64,000 nt of DNA from Diphasiastrum complanatum (GCA_029204225.1 CM055103.1:57212205-57276204); one strand, 5' to 3'. Positions 1 through 12,166 are shown, numbered from the stretch's first letter. A program made the numbers and translations. Notes: a model not told the origin generated them from the sequence alone.

Positions 1-851
1 CACTAAATCTATGCAATCGATTCCATAGCCATGCACAAAACTATAGTGAATTATAGTTTTAGCTTTGTGAAAGGGTTGAACTAAATGTAGTGATCAAAGC
101 AAAAAATTGAACAGTGCTATCAGTCATATAAAAAGATAAAGTTTACAAAAACAATGAATCTGCAAGTATGAATTAGTTTGAACATGCAATCACCTTACAC
201 AAACTAAATTGCTAAAACAATGATGGATTAGTCGTGTAGAGACACAATGTGATTGTTGTGCAAAAAGTACAAAAAGGACCAAGAGTGGATCCTAATATGA
301 TCCTCAAGAGGGATTGGTTGTCAGATTACTTGATCTATCAATCTACTTGAGATTAAGATCAATCTAGATCAATTCTAGACACAAAATCCTAACAAGAACA
401 ATCATTAATTGAAGGTAGGTGTACTTTCTGGTTTAACTCGTGTGAAACACTATCTGAGTACGGACTCCAACCTAAAAATCAAGTACACATTGATAGAACC
501 TCAAAACAAATGTAGACAAATGGAGAGAATCACTCAAATTGCTTTCAAAACCAAGATTGGTGTCTCACAATGATTATGGCCAAATGTGGCTCTATATATA
601 CAATAAGTGGGAGCTCTTGTTACTGATCATCCCTTTGATCTCACATGTGTGAAGGTGCTTTGTCATATGATGATTCATCATGCAAAACTAACACTTGGAC
701 AAAACCTTCTATTTTGAGCACTTTTGGTCCATTTTCCTTCTATATGGAGATCTACTTGGAAATCTTCTAGAAGTCAAAATTCGTCTACTTCAGCTTATTC
801 CACACATGTGAGCTATCCTCTACACATGGGATATGACACCTAACCAAAGGA
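1..851. repeat. Unassigned stretch, diverged copia-LTR-like
   Basis: No coding frame is recognisable. The stretch from about 270 to 400 loosely follows the start of the LTR at 13177 (the same order of GGACC, TGGATC, GATCC and GATTGG words), and ACATGTGTG palindromes near 650 and 805 resemble those in other LTRs of the window. It lies where the 3' LTR of the broken minus-strand copia at 852-3165 would be expected. A diverged LTR is an inference; the boundaries are not visible. Confidence 0.3.
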
Positions 852-3165
852 CTAGTCTTTTGTAGTCGAGATGTACCTTAACACCCTTTTTGCTCCTTTC
901 CAATGACATATTAATGGACTTTGCATGTATTGACTCAACTTGCCAACACAAAAACTAAGATATGGTCTATTGATGGTTAAGTATATCAAGGAACCAATAA
1001 GCATTCTATAGGTAGTGATGTCCTCAAAAGATGCTTCATCACTTTCCTTAGAAACTTTTACACTTAGTTCCATAGGAGTTTCAACTCCTTTACAATCAAT
1101 CATGCCAAATTTTGCTAAGATTGATCTAGCATACTTAGATTGAAATATGAAGGCAAAATCATTACTTCTAGTGACTTCAATTCCACGTATAACTTTAAGA
1201 AGTCCTAGATCTACCATCTTAAATTCACTAGACAAGGAAACTTCTACATTCTTGATGCCATCTAGATCATTTCCTGTGAGTATAATGTCATCAACATATA
1301 AAACTAAGATAATGATCTTTCCATCATTACATTTGTAGTACAATGATGGTTCATAAGAACTTACAACAAATCCAATGGAAATAAGATAGGAATGCAACCT
1401 AGAGTACCATGCTCTTGGTGCTTGCTTGAGTCCATAAAGACTCTTCTTCAAGAGACACACCTTGTCTTCTTCTCCATCTTTGATGAAGCCCTCGGGTTGA
1501 CACATGTAGATTTCCTCTTCCAAGAATCCATTCAAGAAAGCATTTGTCACATCAAGTTGGAAGAGCTCCCATTTGAAAGAAGTTGCAAGACATATGATTA
1601 ATCTAATGGTCACAAGCTTTGCAACAGCTGCAAAGTTTTCATCATAATCTATGCCTTTGACATGCAAAAAACCTTTTGCTACAAGTCTAGCTTTGTACTT
1701 ATGAATGGAACCATCTTGATTATATTTCAATCTATATATCCATTTACAAGTAAGAGGCTCCTTTCCATAAGGTAAATCAACAAGTTTCCAAGTTTGATTT
1801 TCCATTAATGCATCAAACTCTACTTGCATAGCTTTCCTCCAATATTGAGACTTATTTGCTTCCTCAAAACTAGTTGGTTCTTCAAGCATAGTAGTCAAGA
1901 AAGTATAAGAGTTGAGTAGTTGAGAATCTTTCCTTTGCTCCCCTTTGTCACTATAAGTGAGCCTTGATGGCTCAATCCTTGTCCTTGTTGATCTTCTTGG
2001 CACCCTTGGACTTGGAGTAGGTTCCAATTGGTCTTCATCTTCATGAAGCTCCTCCTCGGCCATAGCATGATCTTTGACAAGTTGAGTGTTTTTGGAAGTC
2101 ACCTTTCCTTTGGCTTGGAGAGATTCATCAAAAAGTACATCTCTACTAGCAACAACTTTTTTTGTAATAGGATCATATATCCTATAAGCTTTCTTACTTT
2201 CACTATAACCAACAAAGATGCCTTTCAAAGAAGTGGCATCTTCCTTTTTCCTTGTTTCTAAAGGAATATGTACATAACAAGTACATCAAAAAATTGTCAA
2301 ATCACTAAGATTGGCTTTTTGCCAAACAATACTTCATAAGGTGTAAGTCCTTTAATGGCACTATTAGTCATTCTATTACAAGGAAAGTTTGCACATAAAA
2401 TAGCTTCTCCCCAAAATGAAATAGGAAGAGATGCATCTAATCTCATAGCTTTAGCACACTCACATAGTGTCCTATTCTTTCTCTCAGCTACTCCATTTTG
2501 TTGTGGAGTATATGTACAAGTAAACTTTCTCTTTATGCCATTAGTTTCACAAAACTCTTTCATCCTATTGGAGATGTAATCCCCTCCATTATCACTTCTT
2601 AGTACTTTCAAGCTAGTATTAAGTTGCTTTTCCACAAGAGTTTTGAACTTTACAAAGGACTCAAAAAGTTCACTTTTCTTAGACAAGAGATAAACCCAAG
2701 AGTATCTTGATTTATCATCAATAAAAGTGACATACATAAGAGCTCCACCATTTGATTCATGTGAAAATGAATGAACATCCAAGTGTATAAGGTCAAGAGG
2801 AGAGTGAGATCTTATCAAAGGTCTCTTGAAAGGAAGCTTATGAGATTTGGAGAGCCCACAAGCTTCACAAAGCTTGCCACACTTAGATATGGTTTTGGGA
2901 AGTCCTCTTGCTAGCTCCTTTGTCACCATGGTCTCCATAGCTTTGTAGTTAGGATGGCCTAACCTTTTGTGCCATAATTCCACTTGAGTGAGCTCTTCCC
3001 TTGCCATGTTCACAGTTCCAACCATCACATTAGCATCCAATTTGAATAACCTCCCTTGCTTGAAACCATTAGCAATACATTTTTCATCTTTCAAGATAGA
3101 ATATGCTCCATGCTTGAAATGTACATCTAATCCACACCGAAGACATGAAAACGATGGTGGATCTC
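852..3165 (-). pseudogene. Ty1/copia pol fragment (integrase and reverse transcriptase)
   Basis: The minus strand encodes the middle of a copia polyprotein in two frames. The first, 3165-2297, holds the end of the GAG-pre-integrase domain (WHKRLGHPNYKAM, CEAC) and the integrase core (LDVHS, RSDNGGDY, NGVAERKNRT). The second, 2228-852, holds the post-integrase linker and reverse transcriptase (QLDVTNAFLNG, LVLYVDDIIL). A frameshift near 2230-2296 separates them. The fragment stops just after the RT/RNase H hinge (RYISTTKD), so the RNase H domain and 3' end are missing. Gag and protease are also absent upstream: the frame starts abruptly at a region that occurs again, diverged, at about 4720-4815. 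This and the next gag fragment are therefore separate elements. It is a dead remnant. Confidence 0.9.
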
Positions 3166-3674
3166 CACACGTAAAAGGATAGATGAGATCGCGAAAGTAC
3201 CAGGAGGACGACATCCTTCGGAGACTGACATGATACCATTAGGACATGCCTAATCAGCCATTCTTGTAATGTCCTGATTTGTTAATTGTGTCCTCCTCTC
3301 TACATACATGTAGATCCTGATTATTAATTAAAGAGTCGTAGCAGATTGGCAAGATACCAATATAAGTTGAGCACTGTGTAGCCAACACGTAAGCAAGAGA
3401 TTCAAGAAGTCTGCTAGTAAGTGCGACAAGTTTTCATTCACGAAAGAAAGAGTTTCTTTCACGTTGACGCATTGTGTGATCTGTCACAACAGTGCTTAAG
3501 GAATTCTCTGATAATGCAGTAGATATTTTTTATGCAGAAGAGTTTCTTGTCTTGAACATGACCGAATGCCTAATTTTCTAATAGTTGTATGCTTGTATCT
3601 TATTCCACACACTGGTTTTACCTTGTCAAATGCATAAATAAATCATGTGAGAGATTTTAACAAGTTTAGTCATA
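3166..3674. other. No gene seen
   Basis: AT-rich sequence between the truncated copia pol fragment and a plus-oriented LTR. I see no coding frame, repeat unit or RNA gene in it. Confidence 0.5.
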
Positions 3675-4484
3675 TGTTGGTAAATTGTCAATATGAGGCC
3701 AAAACTCATTTTAGACTTAGAGATAAACTTTCTAAAGTTATATTAGTTTAAGATACATTCAATAAACACTTTTTGAAAGTGTATAAAAGTTGGTAGTTGA
3801 GTTTGAGAGAGATTCAAATTTGAACTTTGGGTACATTGAATCTAGACCCAAAAATAGTAGGTTTTACATTTTGGAGAGAAAGCCAAGTGGCAAAATAGGC
3901 TTTGGACCTGTTATAAAAGGATGTAACTCATGGAGAGACACATCTTCTCTTTTCTCTCTCTCATTTCATCATTATACATGGTTCTCTTTGGGTTCTACTA
4001 CTCATTGGTGCACTCTCATGATGTTATCTTGCAATTCTATGTGTAGAATGATCATTTATTGCTATTTTTGGTTCCACATGTGTGAAATATAGTAGGGTAC
4101 TGTAATTGTATGGACAAAAACTATATTTTATGTTTTGGTTCATGTTCAGTATCTCTTAGAGTTTGCATCTCATTTTGTATGTAGATGCTGAATTTTCTAC
4201 ATTGGTAGGATTGTTGGTTTGCTCCTTATTGTAACCAAAGATCAGGGACATGGATTGGATCTTGAATGATCTAAAATCCTTCACAAACTCTAGATAAGTC
4301 GACAGTGTCTGTCGTCACCTTGGAGGACTGTAGATCCTGTCACAAAGGGTAGTAGACCCAAGGACACAATCGAATTTTATCTGGGTTTGTTTCTGTGGGA
4401 GTCTCAATAGTGGGTATCAGAGGACGAAATAATTTGTGTCTATATGCCCACTGCACCCATTATTGAACAGAGATTTTTCCATCA
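3675..4484 (+). repeat. Probable plus-oriented copia LTR
   Basis: It starts TGTTGGTAAATTGTCAA, resembling the reverse complement of the end of the 7045 LTR, and ends TTTTTCCATCA. It is followed at 4486 by TGGTGTTAGAGC, a degenerate initiator-Met-tRNA primer-binding site, and another GGTATTAGAGCC lies at 4519. A TATA-like TTATAAAAGG near 3911 is followed by a CT-rich stretch, as in LTR promoters. No matching second LTR or plus-strand gag follows, so it is a solo or truncated LTR. Boundaries are inferred. Confidence 0.5.
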
Positions 4485-4599
4485 GTGGTGTTAGAGCAGA
4501 GATTATTTCTTCAACAACGGTATTAGAGCCATGATAGGCTCATATCCGAGACCTGATATAGCTAAAGAGCTATCAATATTGTCATTGAGGACTCCCTTG

Positions 4600-5936
4600 G
4601 AACTCTCATGCTTTGAGGCTGATCCTCAAAATCTTCCTCCTTTTGATGCTCCTCCTCAATGCAAGCAAGATCTCCTCTTGAGTGATCTCCTCCTTTGCCA
4701 AGCTCATTCTTTCAAAAGCAACCATAGCTTCCAACTTAAACAATCTTCCATGTTTAAATCCCTTTGCAATGCAGACATCATTCTTCAATATGAAACAAAC
4801 ACCATGCTTAAAGTGGAATCCAAACCAATTTCTAAGAGTAGACCAACACTGAGCATATTCTTGGTGATTGATGGTACATAAAGGACATTTTCTAGATCCA
4901 TGCATTTTGAGGATTCTAGACACAGAGAGATGGTGCCAACACCATCTATCCTACACTCTTCATCATTTGCAGTAAAGACAAACTTTGTAGCATCATTGAA
5001 TGAGTGTAAGGTTGAGAAAAAGTCCTTTTCAAAAAACATGTGGGAGCTAGCCCCACTGTCGATCCACCAATTGTCTCTTGAATTGCTATTGCTTGTTGGT
5101 GAGGATGTAGATGCTATCAAGAATACATCTACTTCATCTTCCTCCTCCTCCTTTGCAAGGTTTCCTTGTTTGTCCTCCTCCACTTGTGCTCTTAGCCTCT
5201 TGTAGCATTCAAATGAATAATGCCCCTTCTTTCCACAAAAGAAGCATTTTTTCTTTGACTTTTCCGGTGAGCTTGATGCATCATCATCTTCTTTGGCCTC
5301 CTTTGGATGCTTCTTCTTTCCATTCGCCTTCTTTTTTCCCTTGAATGAGAAATTGGCTTTCTCATCACCATCCTACAAAGACAAGGAACTCATCCTAGAT
5401 TTTGCATGGAGTATCCTACACTCTTCAACCACTAATACACTGTGAAGTTTTTTTATAGTTGGCAAAGTGTCTTAGATGACAAAACTTTGGAACACATTTG
5501 CAAAGCCAAATCCTAGACCATTAAGAACAATTTGTACAAGCTCTCCATCATGAATCTTCTCTCCATCATGTGCACTCTCCTCACTTCTTTTCATGCTTTG
5601 CAAAATCTGATTTCTAAGCATGAGAATCCTTGAAGTGTTACTAGATTCATAGATTGATTTTAAAGACTCCCAAGCCTCTTTAGCACCTTTACATGATGAT
5701 ACTTCCCTAAAAAAATCATTGCTCACATTCATTTTCACACAATGAAGTGCTAGCCTAGATCTCTTTTTGTATATCACTAATTCCTATGCAGCTAGAGGTT
5801 CATCTTCATCCTCAATCAAAAACTCATAAAGGTATTAGAGCACCAAAAGTGACTCCATCCTAACCTTCCAAATAGCATAGTTTTTTGAAGTCAATCTCTC
5901 ACTAGCTTCTAGAAGGTATGCTCCAGCAGATCCCAT
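4600..5936 (-). pseudogene. Ty1/copia gag-protease fragment
   Basis: The gag frame starts at ATG 5936 (MGSAGAYLLEASERL) and continues in several frames. The middle of gag is at 5777-5472 (KEAWESLKSIYESSNTSRI). A CX2CX4HX4C zinc knuckle (CFFCGKKGHYSFEC) lies at about 5250-5205. The aspartic protease motif WWIDSGASSHM lies in the 5183-4785 frame, followed by the region leading to GAG-pre-integrase. Stops and frameshifts between these blocks show decay, and it ends near 4600 without integrase. It belongs to the older copia whose leader is 5937-6390 plus 12822-13163 and whose 5' LTR is 13177-13952, now split by a younger insertion. Confidence 0.85.
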
Positions 5937-5952
5937 ATTACAGTGACTTCTA

Positions 5953-6290
5953 CAAACAAGAAATAGATTTGATTGACTTGAAACTCACAAAGGTCCCACA
6001 CTTGCAGTGTTTCACTCAAATTTGATTTCTAATCCAACAACTGGACTTATAATCACAGTTCTATCACTCCCTCACAAAGATGGAACGAAGATAAGATGAA
6101 GTGAAAACTACTTTCAAACAAATCTTGCCAAGAAATGGATTTGATTGTCTCTAGAAACTCACTAAGGTCTCTCTCTTGTAGTGTTTCACTCAAATTAGAT
6201 TTCTAATCCAACAAATGGACTTATAATCTCAGTTTTAGAACTCCCTCACAAAGTTGGATTGAAGATAAGATGATGTGAAATCTACTTACA
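5953..6290 (-). repeat. Tandem duplication in an old copia leader
   Basis: Two diverged units of about 160-170 bp lie head to tail (about 5953-6112 and 6125-6290). Each contains TTTGATTG, GTGTTTCACTCAAATT, TTTCTAATCCAACAA, GGACTTATAATC and ACTCCCTCACAAAG in the same order. They lie in the untranslated leader upstream of the gag ATG at 5936. Confidence 0.75.
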
Positions 6291-6390
6291 ATCAAATCTT
6301 GTCAATTTTGGCTATTTTTGGACAATAACAAGACTAAATCTCCCGCACACTTTTTGATGTACGTTCAAGACCTATAAAAAAAGTTTAGAG

Positions 6391-7045
6391 TGTGAAAAAT
6401 ACAGATCCTAAGTGGATCTAAACTCCAAGATCATTGGCTTGAATGCTTGCACTCCAAACTACATAAGCTAGGAATTGGCAACACATTCTATGCTACCTAG
6501 AATGCAAAGAACTTGATCAAAAAGCATTTATCACAAATGGAAACTTCCATAAACATCAAGTGCGGCCCAAAATAGCATTATACAGTCCATAATACATCAG
6601 CCTACCACTTTTGAAAAGCACCTAAGATCATACACAATAGCTTGAAGACAATACACACAACAATGCTCTCAATGGAGGAAGAAACAATGACAATGATCTA
6701 TTGATCTCAATGAAGCATACAAAAGGTTTCTCCAACCTGTTCTCCACGACTTCCCTACTATTTATGGATGAGGAAGATGACTCTCTCTCCTCTCTCTAGA
6801 AGGTACTTGACCCTAGATATTCCCTATATAGGAAAAATAGCTAAAAATGGCTTATATGACCAAAATACATCAAAATGGTCTCATTTTGAAGGGTATGAAG
6901 TTTGAAACTTCATCATACTGAAAAAATACAGTAAATAAAAACATTGTGGCCTGGTTCACACGTGTGAAACTCCAGAACCAAAACTATTTACAATTTTAGC
7001 CAATTTAGGCCTCAAACTAGCTAGGAAATGTTGACAATTTTCACA
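6391..7045 (-). repeat. 3' LTR of the young copia
   Basis: It begins TGTGAAAAAT and ends TTTTCACA on the plus strand (TG...CA). In element orientation it carries a TATA-like CCTATATAGGG near 6830 upstream of a GA-rich stretch, and a TTCACACGTGTGAA palindrome with a G-box at 6959-6964. Confidence 0.96.
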
Positions 7046-10000
7046 CTCCCTCTTCAACATTGGATGCTAGTTTCAACATAGTCTTTGAGCACATTCCAAG
7101 ATTAGATCTATGCATTAAATATAGGTCCTTTCCCAATGGTTTGGTGAAGATATCAGCCACACACTCCTTTGAAGAGACATGTTGAAGCTCCACCTCTTTG
7201 GCAATGACTTGATCTCTCACAAAATGGTGAGCAATCTCAATGTGCTTGCTCCTTGCATGAAAAACAGGATTGCTTGCCAAGCTTTGGGCTGAAAGGTTAT
7301 CACAAAGTATGATTGGAGTCTTCTCTGGTTCCAGCAAGTGAAGATCCAATAACATCCTCTTGATCCAAAGAATCTCCTTGGTGCATGTTGTTAATGCCTT
7401 GTACTCGGCTTCGGTGGAAGATAGAGAGATAGTTGGTTGCTTCTTTGATAGCCATGAGACCACTCCATCTCCAAGATAGATTGCAAAGGCACTTGTTGAC
7501 TTCCTATCCATTTGATCACCTGCAAAATCTGAATCTGAAAATCCACAAAGGTTAGGTGTAGTACCTCCATACAAGATGCCAAAATCTCTAGATCCCGAGA
7601 TGTATCTAAGTACTCTCTTTCCTAGCTTCCAATGAGCCTCACTAGGATCTTGCATAAATTGACTTAGTTTACCAACCACAAAGCTTAGATCAGGTCTTGT
7701 GATGGTTAACCATATAAGAGATCCTATTAGCTTTCTATAGAGAGTAATGTCCTTGAAGGATCTTTCATTACTTCTTGTAGTTAGCTTTACATTTGATTCC
7801 ATAGGAGTAGAAACAACTTTACAATCTTCCATATGAAACCTTTTTAGAATAGAGTTAACATACTTTTCTTGACATATGAATGTAGATTTAGAAGTTCTAA
7901 TAATCTCTATTCCTAAGATATAATGAAGTTTACCAAGATCTTGAATTTCAAACTCTCTTTTGAGTGCCATCTTGATTTCATCTATATCTAGATTGTTACC
8001 ACCACTTAAGATAATGTCATCAACATAGATCAAAAGTAAAGTGATATCATTTTCATTCAATCTAAAGTAGAGAGAATGATCATACTCACTCATAACAAAG
8101 TTTTGAGAAAGTAAGAAGGAATTGAGCTTAGCATACCAACTCCTTGGTGCTTGCTTTAGCCCATACAAACTCTTTTGGAGATAGCACACATGATTAGGCT
8201 CATCATGTGAAACATAGCCCTCGGGTTGCTCCATGTAAATATCTTCTTCAAGATCACCATTCAAGAAGGCATTAGTAACATCCATTTGCCACATATCCCA
8301 ATCATAAAGAGTTGCAAGAGAGATTAGGATTCGAATAGTTACCATCTTTGCCACGGGTGCAAAGGTCTCATCATAGTCAATACCATATTCTTGAGCATAC
8401 CCCTTTGCCACCAACCTTGCCTTGTACTTGTTGATTGATCCATCTTGATTTGTCTTGATCTTGAAGATCCACTTACAACCAATTGCCTTCTTGTCCTTTG
8501 GAAGCTTTACCAACCTCCATGTGTTGCTTTTGATGAGTGCTTGATGCTCATGATCCATGGCTTGGATCCATTCCTTCTTTTGAATTGCTTCACCTACACA
8601 AGTTGGTTCATCAAAAGAGGTAAGAAAAGCAAAGTTAGAGTTGTCCACCACTTGCTTTCCTTTTTCATCATAGGTTAGCCTTGATGGCTTAGCCCTTTGC
8701 CTTTGAGTCTTCCTTGAAGTTTGCTTTGGAGTGGCATCTCCATCTTCATCCAAGACATCTTGCACATCATGATGATTAGTAGGCACATCAACATCAACAT
8801 CAACAACATTGGAAACATTCTCTTCATGAAAGATGACATCCCTACTTATGACAACTTTCTTTGTAGAAGGAATGTACACTTTGTAAGCCTTTCTTACTTC
8901 ACTATAGCCAACAAACACACCCTTCTTTGATGAAGGATCTTCTTTAGTTCTATCATCAAGTGTGATATTGACAAAACATGTACATCCAAAGATCCTACAA
9001 TGCTTGACACTCGGCCTTCTACCATAAAGAACCTCATGAGGAGTTTTACCATCCAAGGAAGCACTTGTCCATCTATTACATAGATAGTTAGCACATGCTA
9101 AAGCTTCCCCCCAAAAAGGTTTAGCAAGATTAGCATGTAGTCTCATTGCCTTGGCACATTCACAAAGGGTTCTATTCTTCCTCTCGGCCACTCCATTCTG
9201 TTGTGGAGTCCTAGGACTAGACATCTCCCTCTTAATCCCATGTGCTATACAAAAGTCTTTGAACCTATTTGAGGTGTATTCCCCTCCATTATCAGATCTT
9301 AAGCATTTGATCTTTGTATTGAATTGGTTTTCCATTTCATTCTTGAACTTGACAAATGCAGCAAACACTTCATCCTTACTTTTAAGAAGATAGATCCAAG
9401 TATACCTACTAAAGTCATCAATGAAAGTTGCATACATCTTTGCCCCACCATTGCTAGTTGTACTAGAAGAATGAATATCAGAATGCACAAGTTGAAAAGC
9501 TTCTTTAGATCTAGAAGTAGATCTAGAATAAGCAAGTCTATGAGATTTGGACAAGGCACAATGTTCACAAACACTATTGTTTGCAACAAGACTTTTAGGG
9601 AGACCAAGAACAAGCTCTTTCTTTGCCATTACCTCCAAAGATTTGAAGTTGGGATGGCCCAACCTCTTGTGCCAAACTTCTTGGTTTGTCAATTGCTCCC
9701 TAGCCATACATCCTTCATGATTAGAGATCACACATGCATCAAGCTTGAAAAGTTTACCATGCCTCCTACCTTGAGCAATCAAGGATCCACATTTACTTAT
9801 CAAACATGCATCTCCAATGAACTCCACATCAAGTCCTTTGTCAATCATTTGACTTACACTAAGCAAATTCTTAGTGATTGAAGGAATGTACAAAACATTT
9901 TCAAGATTTGCTTTCCTATTTGTTGAAAGGGAAATAGGAATAGTGCCTATGCCTTTGATGTCACATTGACCATCATTTGCAGTGTAGATGATGTTACCTT

Positions 10001-10994
10001 CTCCCTCATAAGACAATAAGGATGTAAAGTATTCCTTATGTCTTGTCATGTGAGATGAGGCTCCACTATCAATCCACCAAGGATCATTATCATCTATGTT
10101 GGCTAACAAACTTGAAGTCATAACAAGTGATTCACATGTGTTATGTTCTTCCTCATCTATTGTAAGATTTCTTTGCCTCTCTCCTTGCTCTCTTTTCTTC
10201 TTATAACATTCATTTGCAAAATGACCTTTTATCCCACAATAAAAGCACTTGAACTTTGACTTATTGTTCTTAGTAGAAGAGGAAGAGGAAGAGTGATCAT
10301 CATGATCAAAGTTACCACCTTTGGACCATTTCCCTTTGCCTTTACCTTTGCCCTTGAATTTGCCTTTTGTGAAGAAAGCCTCTTCACCTCCACCTTGCAA
10401 GGATGCACCATCAAGCTTTGATTGCAACCTATGTTCTTCAGCCAATAAGATTTCTTGCAAGTCAACCACACTTGGCAAGACTCTTTGAATGGCAAAACTT
10501 TGCACAAGGTTAGCATGTTCATTTAGCAAACCATTCAACATAACTTGGACTATTTCACCATCTTTTATGTTCTCATCAATGCATGCTAAATCATCACTTA
10601 GGGACTTAACTCTCAAGATAAATGCATGAGCACTTTCACCCTCTCTTTGCCTACTAGAAAATATTTGTCTCCTTAGGGTCAATACCCTAGATGTGGACTT
10701 TGATTCAAAGAGCTTCTTTAAGGCATTCCATGCCTCACTTGCACTTTGACACTTTCCAACTTCCTTGAGAAGTTCATTTGTAACATTCATTTTAATGATA
10801 TGAAGAGCCCTTTTGGCCTTCTTATCAAACCTTTGTTGCTCTTGAAGTGTGAGAGGTCTCTCTTCAATTTCTGCAACTATGTCCATGAGTTCATTCAACT
10901 CAAGTAAGGACTCCATCCTCACTTTCCAAGTAGAGTAGTTTGATGAACTCAACCTTTCACTAGACTCTAGCATGATCCCACCATTGGAAGCCAT
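7041..10994 (-). CDS. Copia gag-pol polyprotein, intact, 1317 aa
   Basis: One frame encodes all retrotransposition functions. The gag capsid-like region is at residues 15-185, then a Lys/Gly-rich stretch, then the zinc knuckle C250-C253-H258-C263. The aspartic protease site is D309 (WWIDSGASSHM). GAG-pre-integrase has H442/H447 and C476/C479. The integrase triad is D506, D568 and E604 (DD35E). Reverse transcriptase has D905 (MDVTNAFLNG) and YVDD at 990-993. RNase H has D1154, E1197 and D1232, ending in the usual copia tail (HARSKHIE, ADIFTKPL). Length and order are normal for a single-frame plant copia. The start MASNGGIMLESSERL aligns with gag starts of the other copies in the window. No stop or frameshift and no lost catalytic residue was seen. 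The stop lies at the polypurine tract. It differs from neighbouring copia genes by being undamaged. Confidence 0.97.
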   Translation of the reverse strand: MASNGGIMLESSERLSSSNYSTWKVRMESLLELNELMDIVAEIEERPLTLQEQQRFDKKAKRALHIIKMNVTNELLKEVGKCQSASEAWNALKKLFESKSTSRVLTLRRQIFSSRQREGESAHAFILRVKSLSDDLACIDENIKDGEIVQVMLNGLLNEHANLVQSFAIQRVLPSVVDLQEILLAEEHRLQSKLDGASLQGGGEEAFFTKGKFKGKGKGKGKWSKGGNFDHDDHSSSSSSTKNNKSKFKCFYCGIKGHFANECYKKKREQGERQRNLTIDEEEHNTCESLVMTSSLLANIDDNDPWWIDSGASSHMTRHKEYFTSLLSYEGEGNIIYTANDGQCDIKGIGTIPISLSTNRKANLENVLYIPSITKNLLSVSQMIDKGLDVEFIGDACLISKCGSLIAQGRRHGKLFKLDACVISNHEGCMAREQLTNQEVWHKRLGHPNFKSLEVMAKKELVLGLPKSLVANNSVCEHCALSKSHRLAYSRSTSRSKEAFQLVHSDIHSSSTTSNGGAKMYATFIDDFSRYTWIYLLKSKDEVFAAFVKFKNEMENQFNTKIKCLRSDNGGEYTSNRFKDFCIAHGIKREMSSPRTPQQNGVAERKNRTLCECAKAMRLHANLAKPFWGEALACANYLCNRWTSASLDGKTPHEVLYGRRPSVKHCRIFGCTCFVNITLDDRTKEDPSSKKGVFVGYSEVRKAYKVYIPSTKKVVISRDVIFHEENVSNVVDVDVDVPTNHHDVQDVLDEDGDATPKQTSRKTQRQRAKPSRLTYDEKGKQVVDNSNFAFLTSFDEPTCVGEAIQKKEWIQAMDHEHQALIKSNTWRLVKLPKDKKAIGCKWIFKIKTNQDGSINKYKARLVAKGYAQEYGIDYDETFAPVAKMVTIRILISLATLYDWDMWQMDVTNAFLNGDLEEDIYMEQPEGYVSHDEPNHVCYLQKSLYGLKQAPRSWYAKLNSFLLSQNFVMSEYDHSLYFRLNENDITLLLIYVDDIILSGGNNLDIDEIKMALKREFEIQDLGKLHYILGIEIIRTSKSTFICQEKYVNSILKRFHMEDCKVVSTPMESNVKLTTRSNERSFKDITLYRKLIGSLIWLTITRPDLSFVVGKLSQFMQDPSEAHWKLGKRVLRYISGSRDFGILYGGTTPNLCGFSDSDFAGDQMDRKSTSAFAIYLGDGVVSWLSKKQPTISLSSTEAEYKALTTCTKEILWIKRMLLDLHLLEPEKTPIILCDNLSAQSLASNPVFHARSKHIEIAHHFVRDQVIAKEVELQHVSSKECVADIFTKPLGKDLYLMHRSNLGMCSKTMLKLASNVEEGV
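7046..7060 (-). promoter_or_regulatory. Polypurine tract of the young copia
   Basis: On the minus strand GAAGAGGGAG lies directly before the 3' LTR (TGTGAAAATTG). This is the expected place for plus-strand DNA priming in copia replication. It overlaps the last codons of the polyprotein. Confidence 0.8.
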
Positions 10995-12152
10995 GATTCT
11001 AATGTTTCTTCAACTTTTAGGTTCTGTCCTAAAGCACTTAGCACTCACTTTTCTCTCAACAAATGATAGATAAAGAGATCTATGAAGATTTAGGACCCTA
11101 AAACACTTCTATCTTGAACCTAGATGGTTTCCAAGCATAGAAAGGAAGATTGAAACACATGCAACACTTTGCACACACTAAGAATGGATTACAAAATCAA
11201 ACCAACCTGAACACACTCTTGCTTAAGCTCTCAAACTTTCCAGCAAGTGACCAAATCAAGTTATGGTGTGAAGAGTTACTTGCATTCTTAGAAAATACCC
11301 AAAACTAGGATGCCAAGATTACCTAGTAATGAACAAACTTGATCAACATATGATCAACACACTAAGATATTGATTCAACCTGTAAAACCACATGTAAACC
11401 ACACTTCTAAAAGTTTATAAACTCCAGCAAGTGATAAATACAAGATTTAGAGGTGAATGAATGAGCACACTTAGTGAATCACAAGACTAGCTTCACTATC
11501 TTGTCAAATCTTGGTGTTTAGATGTAGATCTAAGATCACTTCACATGAGAATGTTCCTCAACCTGTTAAGAACCTGAAAACACACTTGCATAATGGTTAA
11601 CACCTTCCAGCAAATGCTCCAATCAAATTACATAAGGAGAGTTACTTACATGCTCAACAAAGTACACCAAAATTTATGCCAAAATTGATGACAATCTTTA
11701 CAATATGCTCTTCACAATGGAGCTTACAATATGTTCACCCAAAAAAGGGGATCTTTCATCCAAATGGGAGCTTTGCTCAGCCTTTAGGAGAATTACAACT
11801 CACTCAAAAGAGCATTTGTCATCCACTTAAGGAGAAGTTTCATCCACTTAAGGAGAGTGTTCATCCAAGAATGGAGATTGTCAACAATAGGATTGAAAAG
11901 AACATTGTTAGTATTGAATATGCACAAGCCTCACAATCACAAATGATTAGGTGTTATGATCTGATCCAAAATAGTTTCTTTTCAGCCTCTGATCTTCAAT
12001 AGACCTGAAATATGCTTTTGATCCACAAGTTCAACTCACAAAACAAAGGTTAGTAAGATTTGATCAACAAAGCAATGCAAAATCATGCTAGAACTTGATC
12101 AAACATCCAAATATCACCAAAAATGGAATACTTACTGTAAATAGAAGCCAAC
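10995..12152 (-). other. Long untranslated leader of the young copia
   Basis: About 1.16 kb lies between the PBS and the gag ATG with no conserved frame. From about 11203 to 11690 there are three degenerate units of about 175 bp, each with CAACCTG (11203, 11374, 11559) and, further on, CCAGCAA. A second short repeat, CATCCACTTAAGGAGA, occurs twice near 11820-11850. Such a leader usually carries dimerisation and packaging signals; that role is inferred here. Confidence 0.7.
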
Positions 12153-12166
12153 CAGCTCTGATACCA
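12153..12166 (-). promoter_or_regulatory. Primer-binding site (initiator-Met tRNA type)
   Basis: On the minus strand TGGTATCAGAGCTG follows the 5' LTR directly. It matches the 3' end of plant initiator Met-tRNA, the usual minus-strand primer of copia elements. Confidence 0.92.

Noticed and set aside
9324-9881. A 185-residue plus-strand frame at 9324-9881
   Set aside because: It is the shadow of the intact copia polyprotein on the other strand.
11676-12002. A 108-residue plus-strand frame in the young copia leader
   Set aside because: It is antisense to the element, made of short leader repeats, without any domain.
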